Below are positions 33,743-41,398 of a stretch of 64,000 nt of DNA, in pieces. Under the pieces are notes generated by a model. That model was not told the origin of the DNA, searched no databases, and was given only the letters and a program-made list of their open reading frames with translations. Source of the DNA: Alphaproteobacteria bacterium (lineage in GTDB: Bacteria; Pseudomonadota; Alphaproteobacteria; Micavibrionales; Micavibrionaceae). The number at the start of each line of letters is the position of its first letter. The first letter of the stretch is position 1. Made by a program: the position numbers and the translations under genes. The stretch spans positions 1 through 64,000 of the forward strand of contig JANQFU010000009.1 of the NCBI GenBank assembly GCA_028277665.1, in the 5' to 3' direction.

Positions 33743-34341
33743 TTTGCTGTGCCTCCCCAAAATTGTTTTAGGCGTATACAAAAATACTAGAAATCATACA
33801 CAAACACGAGGGGTTATGCAAATATAATGAGCGTTTCATTAAGTGCAGGGGCTCTGCATGAATTACGAAAAATGTTTTCGGTCAAAAAAAGTCCGGAGAC
33901 TGACGTCTCCGGACAAAACGGCGGTAATAGAGGGTGTGTAATTATGTTTGTATACCAATTCCGAACCTTTTGCAATAGAAAAACGAAAAAATTTTTTGAA
34001 ATTTTATATCCTAAGGATAGAATGTGTTTTTCTTTTGTTGTGTCTTGGCTCTTTTATTTTTCTCTTTGTGTAAATATGGTGTTGTATTTTTGTTTATTAA
34101 ATTTTATTGATCGTTTTCTGTGTACAATTAATGTAATTGATTGTATTTAATTCTTGAGAGGACAACTGGAAGTTATGTTTCTGGGTTCAGAAAAAATTTT
34201 TTGTATTGTCTGTTCGATTTTATTAATGAAATATTTTAAAAAATATTTTTATTTTTTCGATATAAAGTTTCAAGAATTTGGACTTGAAAGCTGCCGGTCC
34301 CTGTCGTCAAATGGCATGACTTTTTTGCAGAAAGGTATGCG
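33743..34341. other. AT-rich intergenic region before guaC
   Basis: This 599-base stretch between the divergent esterase and guaC genes is markedly AT-rich (especially 33940-34300) and has no convincing gene. Open frames at 33827-34150 and 34154-34387 lack family resemblance and reflect low-complexity AT sequence. A textbook terminator pointing left (33884-33914) lies inside. The region could hold promoters for both flanking genes, a small RNA, or a leader with conditional termination. Confidence 0.5.
33884..33914 (-). terminator. Rho-independent terminator or attenuator (minus strand)
   Basis: GTCCGGAGAC-TGAC-GTCTCCGGAC is a perfect ten-base stem (33891-33914). On the minus strand it is followed by seven T residues. 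No annotated gene lies upstream of it on that strand, while the esterase gene starts 142 bases downstream, so it may end an unannotated transcript or act as a leader attenuator. Confidence 0.75.
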
Positions 34342-35391
34342 ATGCGCATTGAAGAGGATATCAAGCTTGATTTCAAGGACGTTTTGATCCGTCCGAAACG
34401 TTCGACACTGTCAAGCCGCCGGGAGGTGGATATTTTCAGGCAGTTTACTTTTAAATGGTCCGGGCTGGTTTATGACGGCGTACCGGTTATTGCGGCAAAT
34501 ATGGACGGGGTCGGCACGATGGCGATGGCCCGGGCCTTTTCTGCGCATGGAAACGGCCTTAGCGTTGCTCTGCACAAGCATTATCCTCTTGAGGCGCTCC
34601 TTGATTTTTACGGGAAAGACGAATCCTCTTCGGGAGCCTGGTACAGTATCGGTGTGAGTGACGCAGACCGGGAAAAGCTGGAGGCCTTTGTTGAGAAGGG
34701 CGGTAAGATTGACAAACTCTGCATCGATGTTGCAAACGGATATAGCGAGCCGTTTGTCGGCTTTGTCCGGAAAATCCGGGACCGCTTTCCGGAGGTGACA
34801 ATTATGGCCGGCAATGTTGTGACCGGGGAAATGACGGAAGAACTGGTCTTAAGCGGCGCCGACGTGGTCAAGGTCGGAATTGGACCGGGAAGTGTTTGCA
34901 CCACACGAAAAATGACGGGGGTCGGTTACCCGCAGCTTTCGGCGATTATTGAGTGCGCGGACGCGGCGCATGGGCTCGGCGGGCTCGTTTGTTCTGACGG
35001 CGGATGTACGGTACCGGGCGATCTCGCCAAAGCCTTCGGCGCCGGCGCGGATTTTGTGATGTTGGGCGGTATGCTGGCCGGGCACGATCAGGGGGAAAGC
35101 GATATCGTTGAACGAGAGGGCAAGAAATATCTGCGCTTTTACGGCATGAGCAGTTCGACGGCAATGGAGAAACATGCGGGCGGCGTTGCCGAGTATCGCG
35201 CCAGTGAAGGCAAGACCGTTGAAATTCCTTACCGGGGCGATGTTTCTCTTGCGTTGCAGGATATTCTCGGCGGTGTACGTTCGGCCTGTACCTATGTCGG
35301 CGCGCGCCGCCTGAAAGAATTATCCAAGCGGACGACGTTCGTGCGGGTTACGCAGCAGATCAACAATGTTTTTTCGGGTCACGAGACCTGA
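34342..35391 (+). CDS. guaC: GMP reductase
   Basis: A 349-residue TIM-barrel enzyme that converts GMP to IMP and ammonia with NADPH, in purine salvage. [18 protein letters not shown] places the catalytic Cys at residue 186, the same number as in the E. coli enzyme. Other blocks are [55 protein letters not shown] and [14 protein letters not shown]. There is no CBS pair, which distinguishes it from IMP dehydrogenase. A long AT-rich leader precedes it; no known purine riboswitch was recognised. Confidence 0.94.
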   Translation: MRIEEDIKLDFKDVLIRPKRSTLSSRREVDIFRQFTFKWSGLVYDGVPVIAANMDGVGTMAMARAFSAHGNGLSVALHKHYPLEALLDFYGKDESSSGAWYSIGVSDADREKLEAFVEKGGKIDKLCIDVANGYSEPFVGFVRKIRDRFPEVTIMAGNVVTGEMTEELVLSGADVVKVGIGPGSVCTTRKMTGVGYPQLSAIIECADAAHGLGGLVCSDGGCTVPGDLAKAFGAGADFVMLGGMLAGHDQGESDIVEREGKKYLRFYGMSSSTAMEKHAGGVAEYRASEGKTVEIPYRGDVSLALQDILGGVRSACTYVGARRLKELSKRTTFVRVTQQINNVFSGHET

Positions 35392-35484
35392 TGATTTTTC
35401 CGATTTTCCATTTCTCCCGTCATCCTGCCCTTGCCAGATGCGAGACCTCGCGATATGTTAGGTGCCTGATTAGTGGAGGTGCCT

Positions 35485-35892
35485 ATGGACGAGATTGAAA
35501 CAAGATTGCGCGAGACAACCCAGGAATGTCTGGAGCGTTATCAGGCTTGGCGCACAGACGAAAATGCCGGTACGGCGCGCGAGTCCTTGCAGGAAGCTGT
35601 TCATGAGCTTCGGAAAGTTGCCTCCCGCCTTGAAATCGAAATTGCGATCAGCGAGCGCAATGAAATGGCGCAAAAGCCGATACCGATCCCGACGCACCGT
35701 GCCTCGCGCCGGCGCGGCGCTTCGGATAACGGGGACCCCGAGAGTGCCGATTATGAGGACCTTCCGCAGGATAACGGCGGCCCTTCAGGCAACGCGATGT
35801 CTTCCGGCTCTGGCGTCCCGTCCCAGGGCGTCGTCAGGGAAACGCGTCGCCGCAGAGGGGCGCGCCGGCCGAACACGAACAGGGAATCCTGA
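35485..35892 (+). CDS. Hypothetical protein with basic, low-complexity tail
   Basis: A 135-residue protein; start MDEIETRLRETTQECLERY at 35485, placed by GGAGG at 35475-35479. The first 70 residues are helical and probably form a coiled-coil-like bundle (ESLQEAVHELRKVASRLEIEIA). The rest is disordered, with an acidic middle (DNGDPESADYEDLPQDNGG) and Arg-rich clusters (THRASRRRG near 70 and RETRRRRGARRPNTN at the end), which would suit nucleic-acid or membrane-surface contact. No family is recognised. It follows guaC by 93 bases and ends 17 bases before the gloB stop, convergently. Confidence 0.65.
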   Translation: MDEIETRLRETTQECLERYQAWRTDENAGTARESLQEAVHELRKVASRLEIEIAISERNEMAQKPIPIPTHRASRRRGASDNGDPESADYEDLPQDNGGPSGNAMSSGSGVPSQGVVRETRRRRGARRPNTNRES

Positions 35893-35912
35893 TTTATAGA
35901 TCCTGACCCTAA
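35893..35912. repeat. Repeat-end motif at gloB 3' end
   Basis: The sequence TTTATAGATCCTGACCCTAA matches the right end of the element at 30860-30880 (TTTATAGGTCCTGATCCTAA) in all but two bases. The gloB stop codon (minus-strand TAG) is inside the motif. It looks like a solo element end. Confidence 0.5.
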
Positions 35913-36631
35913 AACCGGTCTTTTCGCGTGCGCAAGGCCGCGAAGGATTCCGTATCCCGTGTCTGCAGGAACGGGTTTGTGTCCATCTCCTCTTGTAACG
36001 TGGACGGAATTGTCGGTATGCCCGAATTGCGCTTCCTCTTTATGTCTTTGAACCGTTTTTCTATGGCCGGATTACCCGGCGCAATAGATTTGCAGAATGC
36101 GGCGTTCTGAAGCGTATATTCATGGCCGCAGTAAAGTTTTGTATTATGGGGCAATGTTTTGAGTTTTTCCAGAGAGTCCCGCATCTGTCCGGCGGTGCCT
36201 TCGAACAGGCGTCCGCACCCCATGCAAAACAATGTATCTCCTGAGAAAAGAGCGTTTGCGGCGGGGATGTGATAGCAAAGATGTCCTTTGGTGTGCCCGG
36301 GTGTCTCCAGAATATTTATTTTTGTTGTGCTGCCAAGTATCAGGGGCGATGTTTCTTTAAGGGGCAGGTCTGTTGGGAACGGTATCTTCTTTACTTCGGC
36401 GGCAGGGGCTGCGATCTGCGCGCCGTAGCGTTGTTTCAGTTCAGGCGCGCCGGCGACATGGTCGCCGTGGTGGTGGGTGAGAAGGATGAGGTTCGGGACA
36501 ATATTTGCCTTTTCCAACGCATCGACAACCGGGTTTGCATCGCCCGGATCGATCACGGCGGAATGTCCATCCGGCGTTTCCAGAATGTAAGTGTAATTAT
36601 CCGCAAGCACGGGGACGGTCAGGATATTCAT
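35909..36631 (-). CDS. gloB: Hydroxyacylglutathione hydrolase (glyoxalase II)
   Basis: A 240-residue metallo-beta-lactamase-fold enzyme that hydrolyses S-lactoylglutathione to lactate and glutathione, the last step of methylglyoxal detoxification. The metal motif THHHGDH is at residues 52-58. ETPGHTKGHLCYH and FSGDTLFCMGCGRLFEGTAGQM supply further ligands, and YCGHEYTLQNAAF and KRKRNSGIPTIPSTL the glutathione-binding part. Length is slightly short of the usual 250-260. The only plausible ribosome-binding sequence (GAGGT about 12 bases before the ATG) lies inside a repeat element that begins a few bases upstream of the start codon. Confidence 0.93.
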   Translation of the reverse strand: MNILTVPVLADNYTYILETPDGHSAVIDPGDANPVVDALEKANIVPNLILLTHHHGDHVAGAPELKQRYGAQIAAPAAEVKKIPFPTDLPLKETSPLILGSTTKINILETPGHTKGHLCYHIPAANALFSGDTLFCMGCGRLFEGTAGQMRDSLEKLKTLPHNTKLYCGHEYTLQNAAFCKSIAPGNPAIEKRFKDIKRKRNSGIPTIPSTLQEEMDTNPFLQTRDTESFAALRTRKDRF

Positions 36632-36634
36632 GGT

Positions 36635-36802
36635 TAATAGACCTCATTTCCTGTAAGTATGGACCTTAAAAGGCTGTTTTGGCAGCAAATCGGCATGAAA
36701 ACGCCTTCTTCCATGCCCGTGTATTTTTTATACATTGCGCTGTTCGCCGTTGTTTTCATGTCACCTTGTCACAAAATTTCTCAGTTAGGAAAGAGGTCTA
36801 AT
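36635..36802. repeat. Inverted-repeat-bounded element, copy 2
   Basis: Ends TTAATAGACCTCATTTCCT (36635-36653) and AGGAAAGAGGTCTAA (36787-36801) are inverted. The interior (GGCTGTTTTGGCAGCAAATC...ACCTTGTCACAAAAT) matches copy 1 at 30689-30872 in the same orientation at about 80 percent by eye. It fills the whole gap between gloB and the NDUFAF5-like gene, and the stop codon of that gene (36798-36800) is inside the right end. Confidence 0.8.
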
Positions 36803-37613
36803 GTCTCCAGCCTATCAGGTAAATCATTTCAAAACTTGCGATTATACGGTCGTTTTCCGGTGATTGCGGGTCCGGGAAGCGTTTTTTGTATAAATTTTCG
36901 GCCAGGGGCCAGAATGATTTTCCGGGATAACGTTTGTCTCTGTCCGTAAGAATATTGGTCTCTCCCATGCTTCGCAGATCGTGCACGAGGCCGGACAGGC
37001 TTTCGTGGCTCATTTTGACCGTCTCGGAATCGACGACGGGTAGGCCGAAACCTGCACGCTGGAGGAGATTGCTCATTTGCTGTTTATCTGCAAAAGGATG
37101 TATACGCGGGCTCATTCCGTTTCTTAAATGCATTTCCGTTTCTGCGAGCACGTCTCTGAGTTCATGAAGCGTTTCGCCGCCGAATAAAACGCCAAGAAAA
37201 ACCCCTTCCGGTTTCAGGCTTCTGAGGATCTGGATCAAAGCGCCCGGCAAATCATCAATATTGTGAAGGGTTAGAAGAGACAGGACCAGATCCAGCGTTT
37301 TGTCTCCGAGAGGAAAGAGTTCTTCCTTTCCTGCGAGGACCGGAAAATTTGTACGTTCCGGGCAGAGATTCATTTCTATGAGGTCTTCGATTTTTTTATT
37401 CGCCTTGAAAGCGGGAGCCGGATATCCGGTTAAAAGCGCTCTCGGGAACGTTCGATGAATGTCGGCAAGGCGTTCCGCAAAATTCTTTGCGGCAAGTCTG
37501 TGGAGGGGGGAGAGGGGCGTATCGTCGTACAATGATGAGCGTTTACCGGCGTGCCGTAGACGCTGCAAGCGAATGTCAAAGAGACTTCCGGTGGCGGGCG
37601 CGGGCTCTGTCAT
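36798..37613 (-). CDS. NDUFAF5-like SAM-methyltransferase-fold protein (complex I assembly type)
   Basis: A 271-residue protein resembling alphaproteobacterial homologues of NDUFAF5, a complex I assembly factor with a class I methyltransferase fold. Family blocks are FDIRLQRLRH at the start, LDLVLSLLTLHNIDDLPGAL, LKPEGVFLGVLFGGETLHELRDVL, GMSPRIHPFADKQQMSNLLQRAGF and SGLVHDLRSMGETNILTDR. Motif I, normally a glycine-rich Asp-x-Gly loop, is here RALLTGYPAPAF, so SAM binding may be lost or altered. The reading frame ends inside repeat copy 2, which gives the terminal residues and stop. It lies in a conserved alphaproteobacterial neighbourhood with comF, grxC and a nitrilase-family gene. Confidence 0.75.
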   Translation of the reverse strand: MTEPAPATGSLFDIRLQRLRHAGKRSSLYDDTPLSPLHRLAAKNFAERLADIHRTFPRALLTGYPAPAFKANKKIEDLIEMNLCPERTNFPVLAGKEELFPLGDKTLDLVLSLLTLHNIDDLPGALIQILRSLKPEGVFLGVLFGGETLHELRDVLAETEMHLRNGMSPRIHPFADKQQMSNLLQRAGFGLPVVDSETVKMSHESLSGLVHDLRSMGETNILTDRDKRYPGKSFWPLAENLYKKRFPDPQSPENDRIIASFEMIYLIGWRH

Positions 37614-37651
37614 GGCGTCCTGCCTTCTATCTGTTCAATGCGGAGCGGAAT

Positions 37652-40399
37652 TTATTCGTTTCTCGGTGCGTCGGGATGAGGGTAGTTGTCTTCACGGTAA
37701 TCGTCAAACCTCTCTCCCTGGAATTCATCGCTATCCGTATTTTCCCAACCGTCGTTTTCGTTCCCTGAGGATTCCGAATTCCAGGAGTCCCGGGAATCTC
37801 TTTCGGCGGAATCTGTCGTTTTACTTTCCTGCTTTATATGATCTCGGCCATTTTCCGGTCCGGACGGTTGTGAAGGAGGCAGAACGACGGGCGTCCCGGG
37901 CATGATGCCTCCCCCGGAGTCTCCGCCCATCGGCGAGGACGGAATTCCCGGGACGAAGAGCGGCGCAGAGTAAGTCGGTGCTTCTTTTGCGTAATCGGCT
38001 TCGCGTGTTTCGTTGAATTGTGTGCCGATTGCCAGGTCTGTGTCATGACACATCACCTGCATGGTTCGGCAACACATTTTGTGATGATTGTCGTCTACGT
38101 CCCAATAGCGGAATTTCCAGAGCTTGTGGATAGGGGCCAGGGCATTCCAGCCGGAAAATTTTCCTTCCTTGAAATCTCCACCGCCTACGGCGCCTCCCCA
38201 CCGGGGGGCGACGGCGAAAGGAAAAATCTTTTGCGGAGTCATACCGAGATGGTTGAAATAACTTTCTCCGAGTTTGGCGACGCGGTCCGGTGTCACGTCG
38301 AATTTATCGGCGATATACTTTTTTGCCTGTTCCGTGTCGGTGATATTTTTGGGCAAATGGAGACTAGGGGCCCGGATGATGCGACCGCTGCCTTTGTGGC
38401 GCTGAGGAACGGGGAGGAACTCCTGGATGAATCCGGCCAGAACTTCGTTCGATTTGTTGCGCGCCAGAGGCAGGATAACCGCAGTGTTAATCGTATGATC
38501 GTCATGAATGACGAATTCGACGTCTTTTGCGGCAAGCCCGGCGACCGAGGAACGGATATAGCCCTCGTCTACGAAGCTGGAGCGAATGGTTCGCAGATGT
38601 CCTGCATATCCCCGTATTTCTTTGAAACGCTCGTCTTTTTCCGGGATATCGCGCAAAAGGGCGTCAAGATCGGTGATGTCTTCATCCGGGAATTCGTCAA
38701 GCTCCAGAGGCGATTCAAGCCAGCTTTCTGCAGATTGTCCGAGGGTTTCGAAAAGGGAGAGAATTTGTACTTCAAGCCGGGAGCTTGGAATATAGCCGAC
38801 ATAGATCGCGTTCAGGACGTGTTGGGCGTCATATTCCCGAATGGTGTCCTGCACCGAAAATCCTTCGGTTTCTTCAAGGCGTTTTCTGGGGACCGGTGGA
38901 GCGGTCGGTTCTTCGACGTTCAGGTACCATGTTTCAATGCGCTCATCCAGATAATCCGGAGCCGGGTAGAAGCAAGGGCCTTTTTCAAGTTCCTGCGCGA
39001 TTCCCGGTTTCATGCCCAGGTAATCCCGCGCGAGCATGACGGCGCCCTTGTATCCGTTTTCAACGGCCTCGCGCGCTTCATCCATGTTGACGGCGAAAGC
39101 CTCATACATATGGCCGGACCATTTTTTTCCATCGAGACTTTTGCCTTTGCGCGGGACGGCATTGACTAACGGGCGCGCGACGGATTCCCGAAGGTAAAGT
39201 TTGATCCGGCCGTTTTCGCCCAGACGGTACGGCAGGAGGTCGGAGAGCCGGACATCGCGGCTGACAATCTCTGTGATGCGTCCTGTTTTCTCATCCCGCA
39301 TAGCTTCGATATGCAGGGAGCCGCCGGTTTTGTTTGACGGACGGCGTTCGCTGATGAGAAGGCTTTTGCGTTCGCCGATCTTTTGCGCCAGAAAAATGTA
39401 GCTTGTCGGCGGGTGGCCGAGCGGCGTTCCATCCTCTTTGAACAGGCGGAAATGACCTTCCGAGCGTTCACGGATGAATTTTTCGTTCCATTGAGGCGCG
39501 CTATACAGAACGCGTGCGCCCATTGCGCGCATTTGTTTGCGGTATTCCCGGACCGTAAAGAAGGTATATTCTTTCGGGAGTTCCGTTTCCCAATGCTGGC
39601 GGTCGTCTTTGCGCATGATAAATTCATACGCCCATTTGTAAGGAACGCGGAACAGCCGCGTATCCGGGATGCGCGGCGGAAGTTCTTCGAGGAAAAATCC
39701 GCCGCATCCGATCCCTTCTCTCGGGCGGGCATGTTCCGAATACCAGATCAGCAGATCCGCTTCGGACAACTCGGGAAGGGTGTCTCCCATGCTTTCGGCA
39801 TCGGGCATTTCAATAAGAACAAATTCTTCCGGTGGCGGGCGGGCATAGTCCCGGATGAAGAGCATACCGCCGTCCTTGAGCATCGCGAATTCGTTCTTCA
39901 GCGTGTCGACGACCGGTTGTTCGTTGTAATAGGAGTTTGAGTAGATTTCATAAAGAATATAAGAATTGACGATCGCATCCATTGAGCCTTCGGGGAACGG
40001 GTGGTTCGTGGCATCTCCCTGAACGAATTCGAGGTTGGGCGCCTGCCATTTTTTTACGGAGCTTTTGATCGCTCTCTTATCCTTATCGACGCCGAATATC
40101 CGGTAATCCGGGTATAAGACGGCCATGGTGTAGGCGAGTGCGCCGTCATCACTTCCCATATCGGCAATTTTTGCGCCGGTCGGCAGAAGCAAATGTGCGA
40201 GGGTGAACCATGCCTTGCGGATTGTTGCGGCCGGGACGTCTTCCAGCATTTCGCACCGCTTTTCCAGTGCGGGCGGCAGATCGATGTCTTTGGCTTTAAG
40301 CGGGGAAGGCGCCGTACCGTCCGTGTGCTCGCTCGCCTGAGTAAGGGTTTCTTTCAGGTGATTACGGTGTTCGGACAGCCTATCCTCTTGTGTTATCAT
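37652..40399 (-). CDS. Methyltransferase-domain protein with large unknown C-terminal region
   Basis: A 915-residue cytoplasmic protein. Residues about 55-200 form a class I SAM-methyltransferase domain: motif I AKIADMGSDDGALAYTMAV (residues 76-94), an acidic residue after strand 2 in IFGVDKDKRA, then EFVQGDATNHPFPEGSMDAI and LKDGGMLFIRDYA. Residues about 320-480 and 590-730 each hold a segment that vaguely resembles Nudix-fold proteins (RLYLRESVARPLV-type and NTAVILPLARNKSNEVLAGF), without a clear Nudix box. The region around 700-790 includes LGMTPQKIFPFAVAPRWGG. The last 110 residues are Gly/Ser/Asp-rich and disordered. No whole-length family is recognised. It is divergent from comF. Confidence 0.7.
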   Translation of the reverse strand: MITQEDRLSEHRNHLKETLTQASEHTDGTAPSPLKAKDIDLPPALEKRCEMLEDVPAATIRKAWFTLAHLLLPTGAKIADMGSDDGALAYTMAVLYPDYRIFGVDKDKRAIKSSVKKWQAPNLEFVQGDATNHPFPEGSMDAIVNSYILYEIYSNSYYNEQPVVDTLKNEFAMLKDGGMLFIRDYARPPPEEFVLIEMPDAESMGDTLPELSEADLLIWYSEHARPREGIGCGGFFLEELPPRIPDTRLFRVPYKWAYEFIMRKDDRQHWETELPKEYTFFTVREYRKQMRAMGARVLYSAPQWNEKFIRERSEGHFRLFKEDGTPLGHPPTSYIFLAQKIGERKSLLISERRPSNKTGGSLHIEAMRDEKTGRITEIVSRDVRLSDLLPYRLGENGRIKLYLRESVARPLVNAVPRKGKSLDGKKWSGHMYEAFAVNMDEAREAVENGYKGAVMLARDYLGMKPGIAQELEKGPCFYPAPDYLDERIETWYLNVEEPTAPPVPRKRLEETEGFSVQDTIREYDAQHVLNAIYVGYIPSSRLEVQILSLFETLGQSAESWLESPLELDEFPDEDITDLDALLRDIPEKDERFKEIRGYAGHLRTIRSSFVDEGYIRSSVAGLAAKDVEFVIHDDHTINTAVILPLARNKSNEVLAGFIQEFLPVPQRHKGSGRIIRAPSLHLPKNITDTEQAKKYIADKFDVTPDRVAKLGESYFNHLGMTPQKIFPFAVAPRWGGAVGGGDFKEGKFSGWNALAPIHKLWKFRYWDVDDNHHKMCCRTMQVMCHDTDLAIGTQFNETREADYAKEAPTYSAPLFVPGIPSSPMGGDSGGGIMPGTPVVLPPSQPSGPENGRDHIKQESKTTDSAERDSRDSWNSESSGNENDGWENTDSDEFQGERFDDYREDNYPHPDAPRNE

Positions 40400-40519
40400 T
40401 TCAACCCGATTACGGGACTTCGCATTTATTTTGTATTTTTTGCCGGACTATCCGGCTCTTGCGTCTGTCCCGATTCTTCCTCTAAATACACACAGGATCA
40501 ACATACTAACGGGTATCGG

Positions 40520-41398
40520 ATGCTAATTGCAACTCCAAACGATAATAATCTTTCACAGACAGACTCTCCCTCGTCAAGAGCGCGGCGACGCAGGTCTGCC
40601 TTGCGTAAATTACAATGGCGCAATCTCCGGCGTCGGGTTTTCGGCCATGTCTGTTTTGCCGGACAGACATTTTTGAACGAAATTCTGCCGCCGGTATGCC
40701 CTGTAACTCTGGAGCCGGTCGAGCGGCAGGGAATGCTGGCGTCTCGGGCTTTTCAGGCTCTGGATCTTATCGCGCCCCCTTGTTGCCGGGTTTGCGGGCG
40801 TCCGTTCGCTTCGCAAACCCTTTTTGACAGCGAGGAGATCGGCGAGGATTTGTTATGTGCGGAATGCCTGAACCATCCGCCGCCGTTCGACAAGGCGCGC
40901 GCGGCTCTGGTTTACAATGACGGCAGCCGGCGCCTGATCCTTGCCTTCAAGCACGGCGATAAGACGTTTCTGACCAAAACGCTCGTTCCTTTTATGTATC
41001 AGGCCGGGCGTCAAATTCTCGATGAGTCGGATTATCTTGTTCCTGTCCCGTTGCATTATTTCCGCCTTTTACATCGGCGTTACAATCAATCGGCGCTTCT
41101 GTCCACGGTCCTCTCGCGCCTTTGCGGAAAAGAGACGCTTTTGGATGCTCTTATCCGGTTGCGCCATACGCCGATGCAGGGACGGCGCAGCGCGGAGCAG
41201 CGCAGGAAAAACGTTCGTGCAGCGTTCGCTCTTCGGCCCGGCGCGGCAGAAAAAATCAACGGGAAGGCGGTCTGTCTGATTGACGATGTGTATACGACAG
41301 GCGCGACAGTCCGTGAATGCGCCAAAGAGCTCAAGCGTATGGGGGCGTCCCGTGTGTTTGTTCTGACCTTGTCCCGGACGTCCCGTGAGGTAGGGTAA
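40520..41398 (+). CDS. comF: ComF family phosphoribosyltransferase-like protein
   Basis: A 292-residue protein. Start MLIATPNDNNLSQTDSPSS is the first plausible ATG after the divergent gene but has no strong ribosome-binding site, so the true start could be further in. Zinc-ribbon cysteines are in CPVTLEPV, CCRVCGRPF and CAECLNHPPPF. The C-terminal phosphoribosyltransferase fold has VCLIDDVYTTGATVRECAKEL, with YLVPVPLHYFRLLHRRYNQSA before it. ComF proteins take part in DNA uptake in naturally competent bacteria; in alphaproteobacteria the role is less clear. The N-terminus is longer and more basic than usual (RARRRRSALRKLQWRNLRRR). Its end overlaps the ubiH-type gene by 68 bases, tail to tail. 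Confidence 0.85.
   Translation: MLIATPNDNNLSQTDSPSSRARRRRSALRKLQWRNLRRRVFGHVCFAGQTFLNEILPPVCPVTLEPVERQGMLASRAFQALDLIAPPCCRVCGRPFASQTLFDSEEIGEDLLCAECLNHPPPFDKARAALVYNDGSRRLILAFKHGDKTFLTKTLVPFMYQAGRQILDESDYLVPVPLHYFRLLHRRYNQSALLSTVLSRLCGKETLLDALIRLRHTPMQGRRSAEQRRKNVRAAFALRPGAAEKINGKAVCLIDDVYTTGATVRECAKELKRMGASRVFVLTLSRTSREVG

Noticed and set aside
33827-34387. Two plus-strand frames upstream of guaC
   Set aside because: AT-rich, Phe/Leu/Cys/Tyr-rich translations without ribosome-binding sites or family resemblance; the second overlaps the guaC start.
38018-39169. Plus-strand open frame of 383 codons opposite the methyltransferase fusion
   Set aside because: Since the fusion protein is itself unfamiliar I considered this frame, but the minus-strand frame is far longer, has a clear methyltransferase motif and normal codon use.
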